Shown: positions 31,863 through 40,122 of the stretch, in pieces
Position numbering within the stretch: position 1 is the first letter of the stretch
How the letters are laid out: each line of letters starts with the position of its first letter
Source of the DNA: Capilliphycus robustus
Lineage (GTDB): Bacteria > Cyanobacteriota > Cyanobacteriia > Cyanobacteriales > Microcoleaceae
Assembly: GCF_034932365.1 (NCBI RefSeq)
Contig: NZ_JAYGHR010000065.1
Span: forward strand, 1 to 64,000
Direction of reading: 5' to 3'
DNA length: 64,000 nucleotides
The notes under the pieces: generated by a model
Database searches by the model: none
Told to the model about the DNA's origin: nothing
What the model saw: only the letters and a program-made list of their open reading frames with translations
Translations under genes and position numbers: made by a program

Positions 31863-32498
31863 ATGGATACAATGCTTCAGTCTACGAATATTTCCAATTC
31901 AGGATCACTTCAAAAAGAGCAAAAGCCAATTGTAGAAGAAATGTTCTATTATTTTGCTTATGGATCATGTATGTGTCCGGTTGATTTGCAGCGAACAATG
32001 AAAGAACCCACTCATCATTATGTAGTTGGGCCTGCTCTAATCAAAGGATATCGATTAGGATTTTATTTGCAATATCGTCGCCGAAATTGTGGCGCATTAG
32101 ATATTGTCAAAGATCCCAAGAGTCACGTTGAAGGGGTCTTGTATCACCTTCCGCAACGAATGATCAATCTTTTAGATCAGCGAGAAGAAGTGTGTTTCAA
32201 TCATCATCAAGCTATTCATGTGGGGAGTTATCGACCGGAAAGAGTTGAGGTTTTTTGCAAAGGTCAACGTTATTCTGATGTTAGAACGTATACGGTCGTC
32301 AATAAATTACCCGAAGAACTTGCACCCAATGACTGGTATTTCAACGTTGTGATGCGAGGTGCTATCACCTGTGGTCTGACTGAAGAATATTGCTGGAAAT
32401 TATTTCAACATATGTACAGTTTGCAGAAAGAACAACTTCAATATCATCTCGGTTCAATCCAAGCTTCAATCTCGCTCAAATCACTATCCAGTGATTAG
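31863..32498 (+). CDS. Gamma-glutamylcyclotransferase-like (GGCT) protein
   Basis: This is a 211-residue protein with a GGCT fold from about residue 25. FYYFAYGSCMCPVDLQRTM is the substrate-loop motif (usual YGSN-L), GPALIKGYRLGFYL follows, VEGVLYHLPQRMINLLDQREE contains the expected catalytic glutamate, and VRTYTVVNK matches the family strand. The C-terminal part has a PNDWYFNVVMRGAITCGLTEEY segment seen in cyanobacterial members. It may act on glutathione-related or gamma-glutamyl peptides. It is probably co-transcribed with cysE and overlaps the convergent phosphoesterase gene by 4 bases. Confidence 0.85.
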   Translation: MDTMLQSTNISNSGSLQKEQKPIVEEMFYYFAYGSCMCPVDLQRTMKEPTHHYVVGPALIKGYRLGFYLQYRRRNCGALDIVKDPKSHVEGVLYHLPQRMINLLDQREEVCFNHHQAIHVGSYRPERVEVFCKGQRYSDVRTYTVVNKLPEELAPNDWYFNVVMRGAITCGLTEEYCWKLFQHMYSLQKEQLQYHLGSIQASISLKSLSSD

Positions 32499-34291
32499 GG
32501 ATTTAAGACAAACTCATCAAATTTTATCACATCTGAGTCGGGTTGTCGTGTATCAAAATAGTAACTACTGACGGTTCCGGTGGCGGTGTCAAAAATACTA
32601 AAAGCGGTGATGTCATCACTGGCAATATAGGGTAAAGGTTCACCTTTTTCTGATAAAATAGGTTGTAGAGTTGGCATTACAGCTTCTAAGTTATTCGGAT
32701 CGCCCACTGCACTATAATTTTGAGTTTGAAAACCGGGAGGAATAAACCGTCGTTTGTCTCCTAAATAAGCCCCATAAGTATTTCCGACATTGGATGATTC
32801 TAAAAAATGTATCCCGCTTTTACTGACAAAACGGTTCCACAGATGGGAATGTCCGTAATACACTAATTGTACTCCCGCTTGTTCTAATAAAGGGATAACA
32901 TCTCGAATAATATAATCTTCAGACTTGGGATATTCATAACGAATCATTTGAATATTTCCTTGTTCATCTCGGTCAATGATTTGTACAGGATCAGTGTAGG
33001 GAGGAACAATATTATCTCCTAAAGAATGAGGCGGATGATGAAACATAACCACTTTATATTTGGCTTGTTTAAATTCAGGACTGTTTAATTCTTGCTGTAA
33101 CCAATTATATTGTTCACTTCCTTTTTTGATCGGTTCAAAAATATGTTGTCCGTAGCCCCAATTTTCCGGTTGGTTAAAATCACGATCTCGTTCTCGATAT
33201 TTACCCCGAATATTTTGACTTAAACCGGGATTTCGCCAAATATTGGTCACATACAAAACAACTAAACGAACATCTCCAAAAGTAACAGCATAATAGTTTT
33301 TATCTCCATTGGGTAAAGTGAAAATTTCATTGTAGGTATCGCTGTTAAAGCTATTATTTTTTAACCATTCTGTTTTGACTTCGGGATTATTATTGGGATT
33401 AATAGTTTGGATATTTTTCTGATAAACTGTTTCAGCCGCTTGGCGAGGATAGGGATTACCAAACTGTTCATTCAAATCAATCTCGGTTGAGAATTTACCC
33501 ATAATTTCATGGTTGCCAATAGCGGTAAATAAAGGCATATTTTGAATAAGTTTACCGCCCTTATAGGTAGTGTTGACGCCATTTTTTTCGAGTTGATAAT
33601 TTCCTCGACCTTGTAACAGTGGAAAAAATGCACCGCCTCGGTTATCATCAAACCATTCCGAAGCCCGATCAGGAATATTGATTAAATCTCCGGCTAAGAA
33701 AATTCCATCAATATTATCTATTGTTTCAACCACTTTTTGTAAGTTTGCAGCCGTCATCGGTTTTAACTGATGATCGGAAGTTAATAAGATTTTTAAAGGG
33801 GTTCCAGGTAGGGGTTTAGCCGCTAAAGAAAACACCTCACTCTTGACTGTTCCGCCTTGATTCGTTAGACTCGTAACTTGATAGGGAACTCGCACTCCTG
33901 GCGTTAAATTGGGAACTTCTGCTTCGTGTCGCCAAATGTCGCGCATTGTTGGTTTTTGATAAACGGTTCCCTCTGCGGTTTGTTCTCCGACTCGGGACTT
34001 TTGATCTTCTTGAGTGCGACTCAGTTTAGTGGTTTTAGCCGCTACGTTTTGTTCTAAATTTTCACCGTAACTAACGAAGTGACGAGAACCGGCAAACTCA
34101 GTAAACCACACAACTCTAACTGAGTTTTCTGTGGGAATCTGTAAAAATGGATCGGTTAAAAGTTTGGGTTGAGGAAATTGTAAAATCATTGCTAAAATGA
34201 GTAGAAATAGTGTAATAATTAGAACAGCTATAATCCAAAGATTACGCGGTGAGTCGGGAGTGATGGGAGTTGGATTTGAGGATGATGACAT
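32495..34291 (-). CDS. Membrane-anchored calcineurin-like metallophosphoesterase
   Basis: This is a 598-residue protein. An N-terminal membrane segment (NLWIIAVLIITLFLLILAMI) anchors it, probably with the bulk outside. Residues about 40-160 resemble the purple-acid-phosphatase N-terminal Fn3-like domain (VRVVWFTEFAGSRHFVSYG). The catalytic domain has all metal motifs: LLTSDHQL, FLAGDLIN, AIGNHEIMG, VMFHHPPHS and YYGHSHLW. It probably dephosphorylates external organic phosphate; the substrate is unknown. It is a single gene, convergent with the GGCT-like gene. Confidence 0.9.
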   Translation of the reverse strand: MSSSSNPTPITPDSPRNLWIIAVLIITLFLLILAMILQFPQPKLLTDPFLQIPTENSVRVVWFTEFAGSRHFVSYGENLEQNVAAKTTKLSRTQEDQKSRVGEQTAEGTVYQKPTMRDIWRHEAEVPNLTPGVRVPYQVTSLTNQGGTVKSEVFSLAAKPLPGTPLKILLTSDHQLKPMTAANLQKVVETIDNIDGIFLAGDLINIPDRASEWFDDNRGGAFFPLLQGRGNYQLEKNGVNTTYKGGKLIQNMPLFTAIGNHEIMGKFSTEIDLNEQFGNPYPRQAAETVYQKNIQTINPNNNPEVKTEWLKNNSFNSDTYNEIFTLPNGDKNYYAVTFGDVRLVVLYVTNIWRNPGLSQNIRGKYRERDRDFNQPENWGYGQHIFEPIKKGSEQYNWLQQELNSPEFKQAKYKVVMFHHPPHSLGDNIVPPYTDPVQIIDRDEQGNIQMIRYEYPKSEDYIIRDVIPLLEQAGVQLVYYGHSHLWNRFVSKSGIHFLESSNVGNTYGAYLGDKRRFIPPGFQTQNYSAVGDPNNLEAVMPTLQPILSEKGEPLPYIASDDITAFSIFDTATGTVSSYYFDTRQPDSDVIKFDEFVLNP

Positions 34292-34490
34292 GGTGTAACT
34301 CTGCTTGTCACTTTTTAATTATAGAGTAGTACGGTGATTCAACACAAAGACACAAAGATTTGCTGTTAAGTTTTCTCTGTACATTGGTGGTTTTTCTTGT
34401 TTTAAAAATAGCTCTAAAAAATTAAAGAATTTTCAGCTTGCTTTGAATTTGAGTTGAATGTTTTATGATAAAATAAAGACAACAAGACAT

Positions 34491-34530
34491 AAAAAACTTC
34501 CCTCACCTGTTTTTGATAGGTTAAGGGAAG
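34491..34530 (-). terminator. Rho-independent terminator of the 22-residue peptide gene
   Basis: On the minus strand CTTCCCTtaACCT and AGGTgAGGGAAG form a stem with a 9-base loop and run into TTTTTT. It starts 18 bases after the stop codon of the small gene, which strongly supports that gene. Confidence 0.8.
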
Positions 34531-34548
34531 TTAATGATTACTAATCGG

Positions 34549-34617
34549 TTAGACGAGAGGAACTGTCAAGTAAGCGGCGAGAACGAAAAATGAAAACAGG
34601 CATAAAGGAAAGAACAT
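34549..34617 (-). CDS. 22-residue hydrophobic peptide (small membrane protein)
   Basis: The frame starts ATG at 34617 and stops TAA at 34549. A perfect AGGAGG (34625-34630) lies 7 bases upstream of the ATG. A promoter-like TTGACG-N16-TAATAT and a TATAAT lie about 60-95 bases upstream, and a strong terminator follows. The peptide begins MFFPLCLFSFFVLAAYL and ends TVPLV. It is one membrane helix with a single cysteine and no charged residue. Size and composition recall small subunits of photosystem, cytochrome b6f or NDH complexes, but it matches none that I know (PetL, PetN, PsbM, PsbT, Psb30, PsaM and NdhQ do not fit). Function unknown. Confidence 0.65.
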   Translation of the reverse strand: MFFPLCLFSFFVLAAYLTVPLV

Positions 34618-34900
34618 GACAATACCTCCTGAAGTTATAGGGTTATGATTAGAATTTATTCTTCTAATTATAAATATTACCTAAACTGGGATTTTCGTCA
34701 AGGTGGAAAGACCGTAATTTTTCTGGGGGAAAACCTCTCGAGTTGGACATCTAACCCGAGTACCCAAACTTCCGAAAAGGGGTTGAAGTGACAGGATCAC
34801 GCTATCTTCTCAAGTTATCTATTTTTCTTCGTCAAAAAGTTCTCAATTTGTATAAGAATATAGAGGTAAAACACCTGATGCGAGTTCCCGCTAAATAATT

Positions 34901-35059
34901 ATGGCCAGTTCAGACGAGCAGAAGCAGAAAATTCAAGAACACCTAGCCCGTAGTCTAGGACAGTTCACCCAAGCTTCATCCACCTCGTACAACCCCTTGA
35001 GTTCATCGGATGAACGCAAGCGTCGGGTGATGGAGCATCTTCGCCTCACTAAAGGCTAA
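34901..35059 (+). CDS. 52-residue conserved-looking protein with internal duplication
   Basis: The ATG at 34901 opens a clean 52-codon frame. Two halves repeat one pattern: SSDEQKQKIQEHLARSLG at residues 3-20 and SSDERKRRVMEHLRLTKG at the C-terminus, joined by a Ser/Thr-rich linker. Each half looks like one charged helix. Similar small proteins with a DERK-R---HL motif are familiar to me from cyanobacteria, but I know no function. It is charged and soluble. The upstream region carries no strong AGGAGG, so the start relies on frame and repeat. Confidence 0.7.
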   Translation: MASSDEQKQKIQEHLARSLGQFTQASSTSYNPLSSSDERKRRVMEHLRLTKG

Positions 35060-35190
35060 ACTCTAAACTGGGTGCAGTTTTCTGATCCCTGGTGTTGAGT
35101 GGTGAGGTGAAAAAATATCCCGATTCAACATTAGCGTTAATCAGGACTGTACCCCATTGATTGTATCTTAAAATTAACAGATATTAGTCT

Positions 35191-35532
35191 ATGTCTTTTC
35201 ACAGTCAAAACCTAAAAGCCTTTCTGCAACTTTTGAAAGAAAAACCTCAACTCTTCCCCGAGTCAAAACGTCAAGAACTACTTGAGTTAATAGAACCGTT
35301 AGAAGATGATATCGAAACCTTATCAGTTGCGATCGCCAAGTGGTATGAAAATTATGATGAAATTGTTGATGCTCAGTTAGAAATTCTGAATAATTTTATT
35401 TTACTCAATCCGAATTCGGAACAAACATCAACCTCAGCCGCCGCAATTGCTCGTTTTCCGGGAACTAAAGCAGCTTCTGCTTCTCAAGCCAAACCCCAGT
35501 TAAATAAAGAGACTTTATTATTATATTTATAA
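35191..35532 (+). CDS. Hypothetical helical protein
   Basis: This 113-residue protein is mostly helical (LKAFLQLLKEKPQLFPESKR, QELLELIEPLEDDIETLSVA, VDAQLEILNNFILLNPNSEQ) with an Ala/Ser-rich C-terminal linker and a short end LNKETLLLYL. I do not recognise the family. It lies 131 bases after the 52-residue gene on the same strand and its stop codon abuts a MITE-like repeat. Confidence 0.75.
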   Translation: MSFHSQNLKAFLQLLKEKPQLFPESKRQELLELIEPLEDDIETLSVAIAKWYENYDEIVDAQLEILNNFILLNPNSEQTSTSAAAIARFPGTKAASASQAKPQLNKETLLLYL

Positions 35533-35536
35533 CCTG

Positions 35537-35640
35537 TCAGAGATCCAGAGATCCAGAGATTAAAATCTCTGTCTAATACATAAAGTCCTCTTAAGAGGAC
35601 TTAGGTGGGTTTTTAGACGGGGAATTTATTCCCCGCTTTT
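35537..35640. repeat. MITE-like multi-hairpin repeat, reduced copy 4
   Basis: It holds AGAGATtaaaATCTCT, AGTCCTCTTAAGAGGACT and GGGGAATTTATTCCCC in the order of the repeats at 4901, 6138 and 21437, but the AGTCGG/CCGACT module is missing. A direct GATCCAGA duplication precedes it. It lies between a hypothetical gene and the recombinase gene. Confidence 0.7.
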
Positions 35641-35693
35641 AAGCTTTCAAACTCCTCGTAGGAGACAGTAGGGAGAGGTCGTTGGGGGGTTAG

Positions 35694-36989
35694 TTAAAAA
35701 ATAAACTCAACATTGAGTTTCCAGTTTTTTTCTTGTCGAATAATCTCAATTTTACGGATAAATTCTCGAAAATAAAAGCGCCGTTCAGTTTCCGATAAAT
35801 CTAGCCAAAACTGCTGTATAGAAACGGCTTGGGCGGTTTCTTTTAAACTCACTGGGGGAAATTGAGCGAGTTTTCCTTGGAGTTGGGCGATTTCTGTTTT
35901 CACTTTGTAGGTTCGCAGTTGGGCGGTTTCTTCATCTAATATTCCCGTTGCGGTTAACTGGGGTAATTGAGAGAGAATTTCTTGTTTTATTGTTAGGGCT
36001 TGTTGAAGTTCTATTTTAATTCTATCTAAATTGGGTAGTTCTAACTCAGAAACCGCTCGGGGTAAATCCTCACAAATTTGTTGAATTGTTGCCTCTAAAA
36101 TGTTATTATAGGATAAGGCTTTACACTTGGGTTGATCAGGGCAAGCGGTGGGGCGAAGATACAAATATTCGCGGCTTTTCCGATAGGTTGTGACTCGGCT
36201 AACCGTCATCAAACAGCTACATTCCCCACAAAACACTAAACCCGCTAAGGAACGAGGCGCACTTGCAGTTTTCGGAGACATTTGTTGGTTGCGGCGCAAT
36301 AATCTATCAATTTGGGCGGCTTCTTCCCGAGATAAAATTGCCACATGAGTATTGAGAAGAACTTCCCCATTTTTATATTCTAAATCTCCTCGATAAACGG
36401 GATTTGTTAACCATCTTCTCCCCGTTGTGACTGAGATTTTCTTGCTATATCGCTTTTCTAAATATCGCACCGCACCCCGCAACGAACCGTAAATTAAAAA
36501 CCGTTCAAAAAATTCTTTAACGACTGGGGCGGTGGTTCGATCTACAGTATAGCGCTCTTTTCCCCGACGATAACCGTAGGGGGCTTTTCCGGGGGGTGGT
36601 GTGGCATTGATGCGGTTGCGGGCGTGTCCCTGACGGATGCGGCGACTGCGTTGACTGGTTTGAATTTCGGCAATCAGTTTAATTAAATCAACTTGAGTCG
36701 CATCAGAAATTGCACGATTCAGATTAGATTCTATGGCAATAATTTTAACATTTAATGCTTCTAATTGCAAGAGGCGATCGCTAACTTGTTTTAGAGAGTC
36801 TCCTAATTCTTCAAAGCGTCGAATTAACAGATATTCTGTCGGTTCAGCTTCACAGTCTGCTAATAGTTTATCCAGTTGTTGACGTTCTCCCAAATCTTGA
36901 TAAACCTGATCGATTTCCCAACCCCAAATCATCCGGTTCGGAGGTGTTTCTAGCAACGGATCGCTGTAGGAATAAGCAATAATTTTCAT
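35694..36989 (-). CDS. XisF-like large serine recombinase
   Basis: This 431-residue protein resembles XisF, which excises the fdxN element in heterocysts. The N-terminal part has IIAYSYSDPLLETPPNRMIW and LLIRRFEELGDSLKQVSDRL (catalytic domain). A recombinase domain follows (ATPPPGKAPYGYRRGKERYT). Next is a zinc ribbon (LVFCGECSCLMTVSR with later CPDQPKC), and last a coiled coil (ELQQALTIKQEILSQLPQLT). The catalytic serine is probably in YSYS. No excisable element or att sites can be seen beside it. It starts 8 bases after the stop of the glyoxalase-like gene and is probably co-transcribed with it. Confidence 0.88.
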   Translation of the reverse strand: MKIIAYSYSDPLLETPPNRMIWGWEIDQVYQDLGERQQLDKLLADCEAEPTEYLLIRRFEELGDSLKQVSDRLLQLEALNVKIIAIESNLNRAISDATQVDLIKLIAEIQTSQRSRRIRQGHARNRINATPPPGKAPYGYRRGKERYTVDRTTAPVVKEFFERFLIYGSLRGAVRYLEKRYSKKISVTTGRRWLTNPVYRGDLEYKNGEVLLNTHVAILSREEAAQIDRLLRRNQQMSPKTASAPRSLAGLVFCGECSCLMTVSRVTTYRKSREYLYLRPTACPDQPKCKALSYNNILEATIQQICEDLPRAVSELELPNLDRIKIELQQALTIKQEILSQLPQLTATGILDEETAQLRTYKVKTEIAQLQGKLAQFPPVSLKETAQAVSIQQFWLDLSETERRFYFREFIRKIEIIRQEKNWKLNVEFIF

Positions 36990-36997
36990 GGAATGAT

Positions 36998-37360
36998 TTA
37001 AGCTTGACTGAGTTCGATAATATTACCATCAGGATCTTGCACAAATAACGCCGCCCTACCCGATGAACTCATTTGAAACGTGCAGTTATTTTCGGTGAGT
37101 TTTTGTTGGAATTCTTCTAAGTTATCTACAGAAAAGGCGAGATGTCTGTTTCGTCCCCATTTTTCGTTATTAACCACATCAGGAACTACCGCAGGGGCTT
37201 GAATTAAATGAATTTGAAAGTCTCCGACTTGATACCAAGTTCCGGGAAAATTAAGGGAACGTTCAACTTGAGGAAGTTCGAGAATATTTCCATAGAAATA
37301 ATTGGCTTTTTCTAAATCAGCAACTAAAATCGCCGCATGGAGAGATTGAATAATTTTCAT
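36998..37360 (-). CDS. Glyoxalase/bleomycin-resistance (VOC) family protein
   Basis: This 120-residue single VOC unit pair has SLHAAILVADLEKANYFYGN, then FPGTWYQVGDFQIHLIQAP, NRHLAFSVDNLEEFQQKL and the closing ALFVQDPDGNIIELSQA. The metal-ligand type positions (H near the start, H in FQIHLI, H in NRHLAF, E in NIIELS) are present. Substrate unknown. It is divergent from the 37522 gene; the shared intergenic region carries a TCCGT-N6-ACGGA palindrome. Confidence 0.9.
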   Translation of the reverse strand: MKIIQSLHAAILVADLEKANYFYGNILELPQVERSLNFPGTWYQVGDFQIHLIQAPAVVPDVVNNEKWGRNRHLAFSVDNLEEFQQKLTENNCTFQMSSSGRAALFVQDPDGNIIELSQA

Positions 37361-37411
37361 AATCTACACCTAAGTATTTTCAACACAGCAGTAACAAACA
37401 ATCACTTAATT

Positions 37412-37427
37412 TCCGTGATATTACGGA
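37412..37427. promoter_or_regulatory. TCCGT-N6-ACGGA palindrome in a divergent promoter
   Basis: TCCGTGATATTACGGA lies 52 bases before the VOC/recombinase operon start and 95 bases before the ATG at 37522, so a bound regulator could affect both directions. The same arms and spacing occur at 3598, 18122 and 20911. Confidence 0.5.
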
Positions 37428-37521
37428 TTTTAATCTAAAATGACCTGGCATACAATATTAGATAGAAGGAGAATCTAAGCTGATGCAAATGTGAACAGCC
37501 TCAGTTAGTACCGTGAAAATC

Positions 37522-38193
37522 ATGCCCAATTCTGTAGATTCAAAAATCAAAACTCGTCTGTTGCTGATGCTGTGGGACTTAGGCGGCGCAACTGACCAAA
37601 TCAAAAAAAGTGATTTAATCAATTCGGTTAAACAAGGTAAAGAGAAAGTCGCCACCTATCAACCTGTACTAGACGAATTGGATGAAAAAGGTGCGATCGC
37701 GATCACAACGAAAAACCGATCTGTTAAAGTTTCTTTAACCGATATCGGTTTGCAGATTTTAGAGGACTGTCTGAAAAGTCCTGACTTTGAATATAACGCC
37801 AGACAACGGGTGAGAACGAAGGATTTTAACGCCGTTTTGCGGTGGCTGCGACAGAGCAATTATAACACAAAACAGGTCAATTCTCAACCCTCTATCTCAG
37901 AAAATAAGATTACATCTTATGATCAGTTTAAGTCCGTCGCCTTGGAGGTTTATGAGCGCCTCAACCGTGACTTTAATTATGACAATCTTGTGCCAATTTA
38001 TCGCATTCGCCGGGAAATTGGGGAAAAAGTCACGCGATCGCAATTTAGTGATTGGATGTTGGAAATGCAAGCCAATGATATTTTTCAGCTTCAGGAAGGT
38101 AGTGTAGAAGATAGTGCGCCCGACAAAATTCAGGATTCTATTACTACGGAATTGGCGGGACTGCGATGCTATGCCAAGCTTCTGAAAAGTTAG
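37522..38193 (+). CDS. Winged-helix-like protein of a three-gene putative defence unit
   Basis: This is a protein of about 223 residues. Start uncertain: GTG at 37513 (MKIMPNS) or ATG at 37522. Residues about 5-85 read as a winged helix (TRLLLMLWDLGGATDQIKKS, VLDELDEKGAIAITTKNRSV, KVSLTDIGLQILEDCL). Residues 115-195 read as a second winged-helix-like unit (QFKSVALEVYERLNRDFNYD, IYRIRREIGEKVTRSQFSDW, MLEMQANDIFQLQEG). The last part resembles the wing-type domain that accompanies ATPases in bacterial conflict systems. The stop lies 42 bases before the ATPase start. It could be the DNA-contact or regulatory subunit; this is an inference. Confidence 0.82.
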   Translation: MPNSVDSKIKTRLLLMLWDLGGATDQIKKSDLINSVKQGKEKVATYQPVLDELDEKGAIAITTKNRSVKVSLTDIGLQILEDCLKSPDFEYNARQRVRTKDFNAVLRWLRQSNYNTKQVNSQPSISENKITSYDQFKSVALEVYERLNRDFNYDNLVPIYRIRREIGEKVTRSQFSDWMLEMQANDIFQLQEGSVEDSAPDKIQDSITTELAGLRCYAKLLKS

Positions 38194-38235
38194 CCTTTTT
38201 TTCCTTTATTTCATTCATTTTATCACCAAAATCCC

Positions 38236-40020
38236 ATGAATACAAACTCATCTGCTATTAACGCTCTGATTCGAGAACACAATCCCTTTGAAGGCAATAT
38301 GGTTGTCAGATCGTCTCAAATTTGGGGAAAGAGTTTTCCTGATGTTCCCTCTATTAATGCCCCTGCTTCTAATGCGGTACTTGAAGCCCTTTCTAAAATC
38401 AATCAGGGTAAACTGCAAATGGTTGGAGTTACAATTACTGGAGAAAAAGGTGTTGGAAAAAGTCAAGTCATTAGCCGAATTCGGCATCAACTGCAAAAGG
38501 ATGAAAAAAGTTTATTCATCTACATGGGTAAATATGGTTCTTTAAATAAGATCAAGTTTGAATTTCTGAAAGCACTCGCGTCCAGCTTAAGAGTACATGG
38601 GAAAGATCCGGGGGTGATGCAGTGGCAAGAAATAGCAGCAAGTTTAATTAATAACGCCCGAAATTTAAAGTATACACCTCAGTGGTATATTGACAAGTTT
38701 CGCAAACCCTCAAGCAAACTTATTGAAGATCTGGTTAATCAGATCCTACAAACAAAACCAGAAATTAATAACCCCTATCTGATCAGAGCAATTTTATTAA
38801 CACTGGCTCCTCAATCGTTGTCTATTTATGCAAATCATTGGCTTGCTGGCTCTGAATTAGCGGAAAAGCAAGCTAAGACTCTAGGTTTACCTAATCCGAA
38901 ACAGGAAAACCGAGAAGCAGAAGCATTTGAAATGGCTTGTCAAATTCTTGAGGTGGTGAGTGACTACAAATTACCCGTCATTTGTTTTGATGAGTTGGAT
39001 CGAACGGATATTGATGATAATGGTTTTACGACTGCTCAAGTTGTTGCCAGTTTATCCAAAGACTTTTACAACAATTTAAAGCGGGGAATTTTCTTACTAT
39101 CCATGTATGAAAAGACCTGGATAGATCAAGTTAAAGTTCTACCCCAAGCGGAAGCAGTTATAGATCGAATTGCAAATTATCCCACTCCCAAACAAACTAT
39201 CCAGTTGAGTTATTTAAACTCGGAGAGTGTAGTCACGGTTGTTAGTCACTGGTTGAAAGAGTTTTATGACTCTCATCAAGTTACACCGCCTTCCCCTCTA
39301 TATCCTTTTGATGAAAATAAGCTTCGAGAATTTGGAACGCAAAAACCTTCTGTGAGACAGATTTTAAACTGGTGTTCTCATCATTGGACTGTTTCAGGCG
39401 ATGAGCCATCTACAGTTTCTCATAAATCTCCTGTTGAACTGGCTTTTAATCGAGAATTACAAGAAATTGAAGGATCAATCAAAGATGCAATGGAAAATAA
39501 TGATTGGATGGCTGCTGCTCTAATCACAACTTTCGAGAATTTAATTGGAAAAACTGTAAATGGGGTTGAAGTTGAAAAAGTTGATAATCTTTTGGGTCGT
39601 TGTCATGTGCAGTTTAAGATTTATGGTAAAGACAACGGAAAAGAGGTGAAAATTGGCGTCGCAGTGGTTCAACAGTCCAACGGTATCGGAGTACAAGCCC
39701 GATTAAATCAACTGATCGACTACGAACGATTTGATCTAACCCGAGGCTGTCTAGTTCGTTCTAAAAAAATTAGTCCAAATGCAAAATTAGCACAGCAGTA
39801 TTTCCAGCAACTTTTGAATGAAAAGGGAGGCAAATTTGCGGTATTAAAACCCGAACATATTAAACCTATTTTAGCAATTTTTCAAGTCCATAAAAACTGT
39901 GAAAATTACGAACTTAATCCCGAAGATATTCGGAGTTATGTAAACGAAAAGGGACTGTTGATTAACAATCCACTCATTCAAGAAATTATCAGCAAACCCC
40001 TTCCTCGAAACAAAGCTTAA
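38236..40020 (+). CDS. P-loop ATPase of a three-gene putative defence unit
   Basis: This is a 594-residue protein. Walker A is GEKGVGKS at 69-76 and Walker B is VICFDELD at 248-255. An LSMYEKTW segment near 290 follows, and a winged-helix-like stretch lies around 330-390 (FDENKLREFGTQKPSVRQIL). This is AAA+/KAP/STAND-like architecture. Residues about 440-560 form a separate domain (NLLGRCHVQFKIYGKDNGKE, VKIGVAVVQQSNGIGVQARL, TRGCLVRSKKI) whose strand pattern recalls a restriction-endonuclease-like fold without an obvious active site. No membrane segment is seen. It lies between the winged-helix gene and the nuclease gene, all on the same strand. Confidence 0.85.
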   Translation: MNTNSSAINALIREHNPFEGNMVVRSSQIWGKSFPDVPSINAPASNAVLEALSKINQGKLQMVGVTITGEKGVGKSQVISRIRHQLQKDEKSLFIYMGKYGSLNKIKFEFLKALASSLRVHGKDPGVMQWQEIAASLINNARNLKYTPQWYIDKFRKPSSKLIEDLVNQILQTKPEINNPYLIRAILLTLAPQSLSIYANHWLAGSELAEKQAKTLGLPNPKQENREAEAFEMACQILEVVSDYKLPVICFDELDRTDIDDNGFTTAQVVASLSKDFYNNLKRGIFLLSMYEKTWIDQVKVLPQAEAVIDRIANYPTPKQTIQLSYLNSESVVTVVSHWLKEFYDSHQVTPPSPLYPFDENKLREFGTQKPSVRQILNWCSHHWTVSGDEPSTVSHKSPVELAFNRELQEIEGSIKDAMENNDWMAAALITTFENLIGKTVNGVEVEKVDNLLGRCHVQFKIYGKDNGKEVKIGVAVVQQSNGIGVQARLNQLIDYERFDLTRGCLVRSKKISPNAKLAQQYFQQLLNEKGGKFAVLKPEHIKPILAIFQVHKNCENYELNPEDIRSYVNEKGLLINNPLIQEIISKPLPRNKA

Positions 40021-40122
40021 TTTTGCCACCAATGACAAGATCTAGATGCCTTTTCCGAAAACCGGACTTGCATCTGATGCTTAATTAGAGTTAAATTAGT
40101 TTTGAACTAAAACAATCAACCT

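Noticed and set aside
35694..36989. fdxN-type developmentally excised element
   Set aside because: No nif genes or matching recombination sites are visible; only the recombinase resembles XisF.
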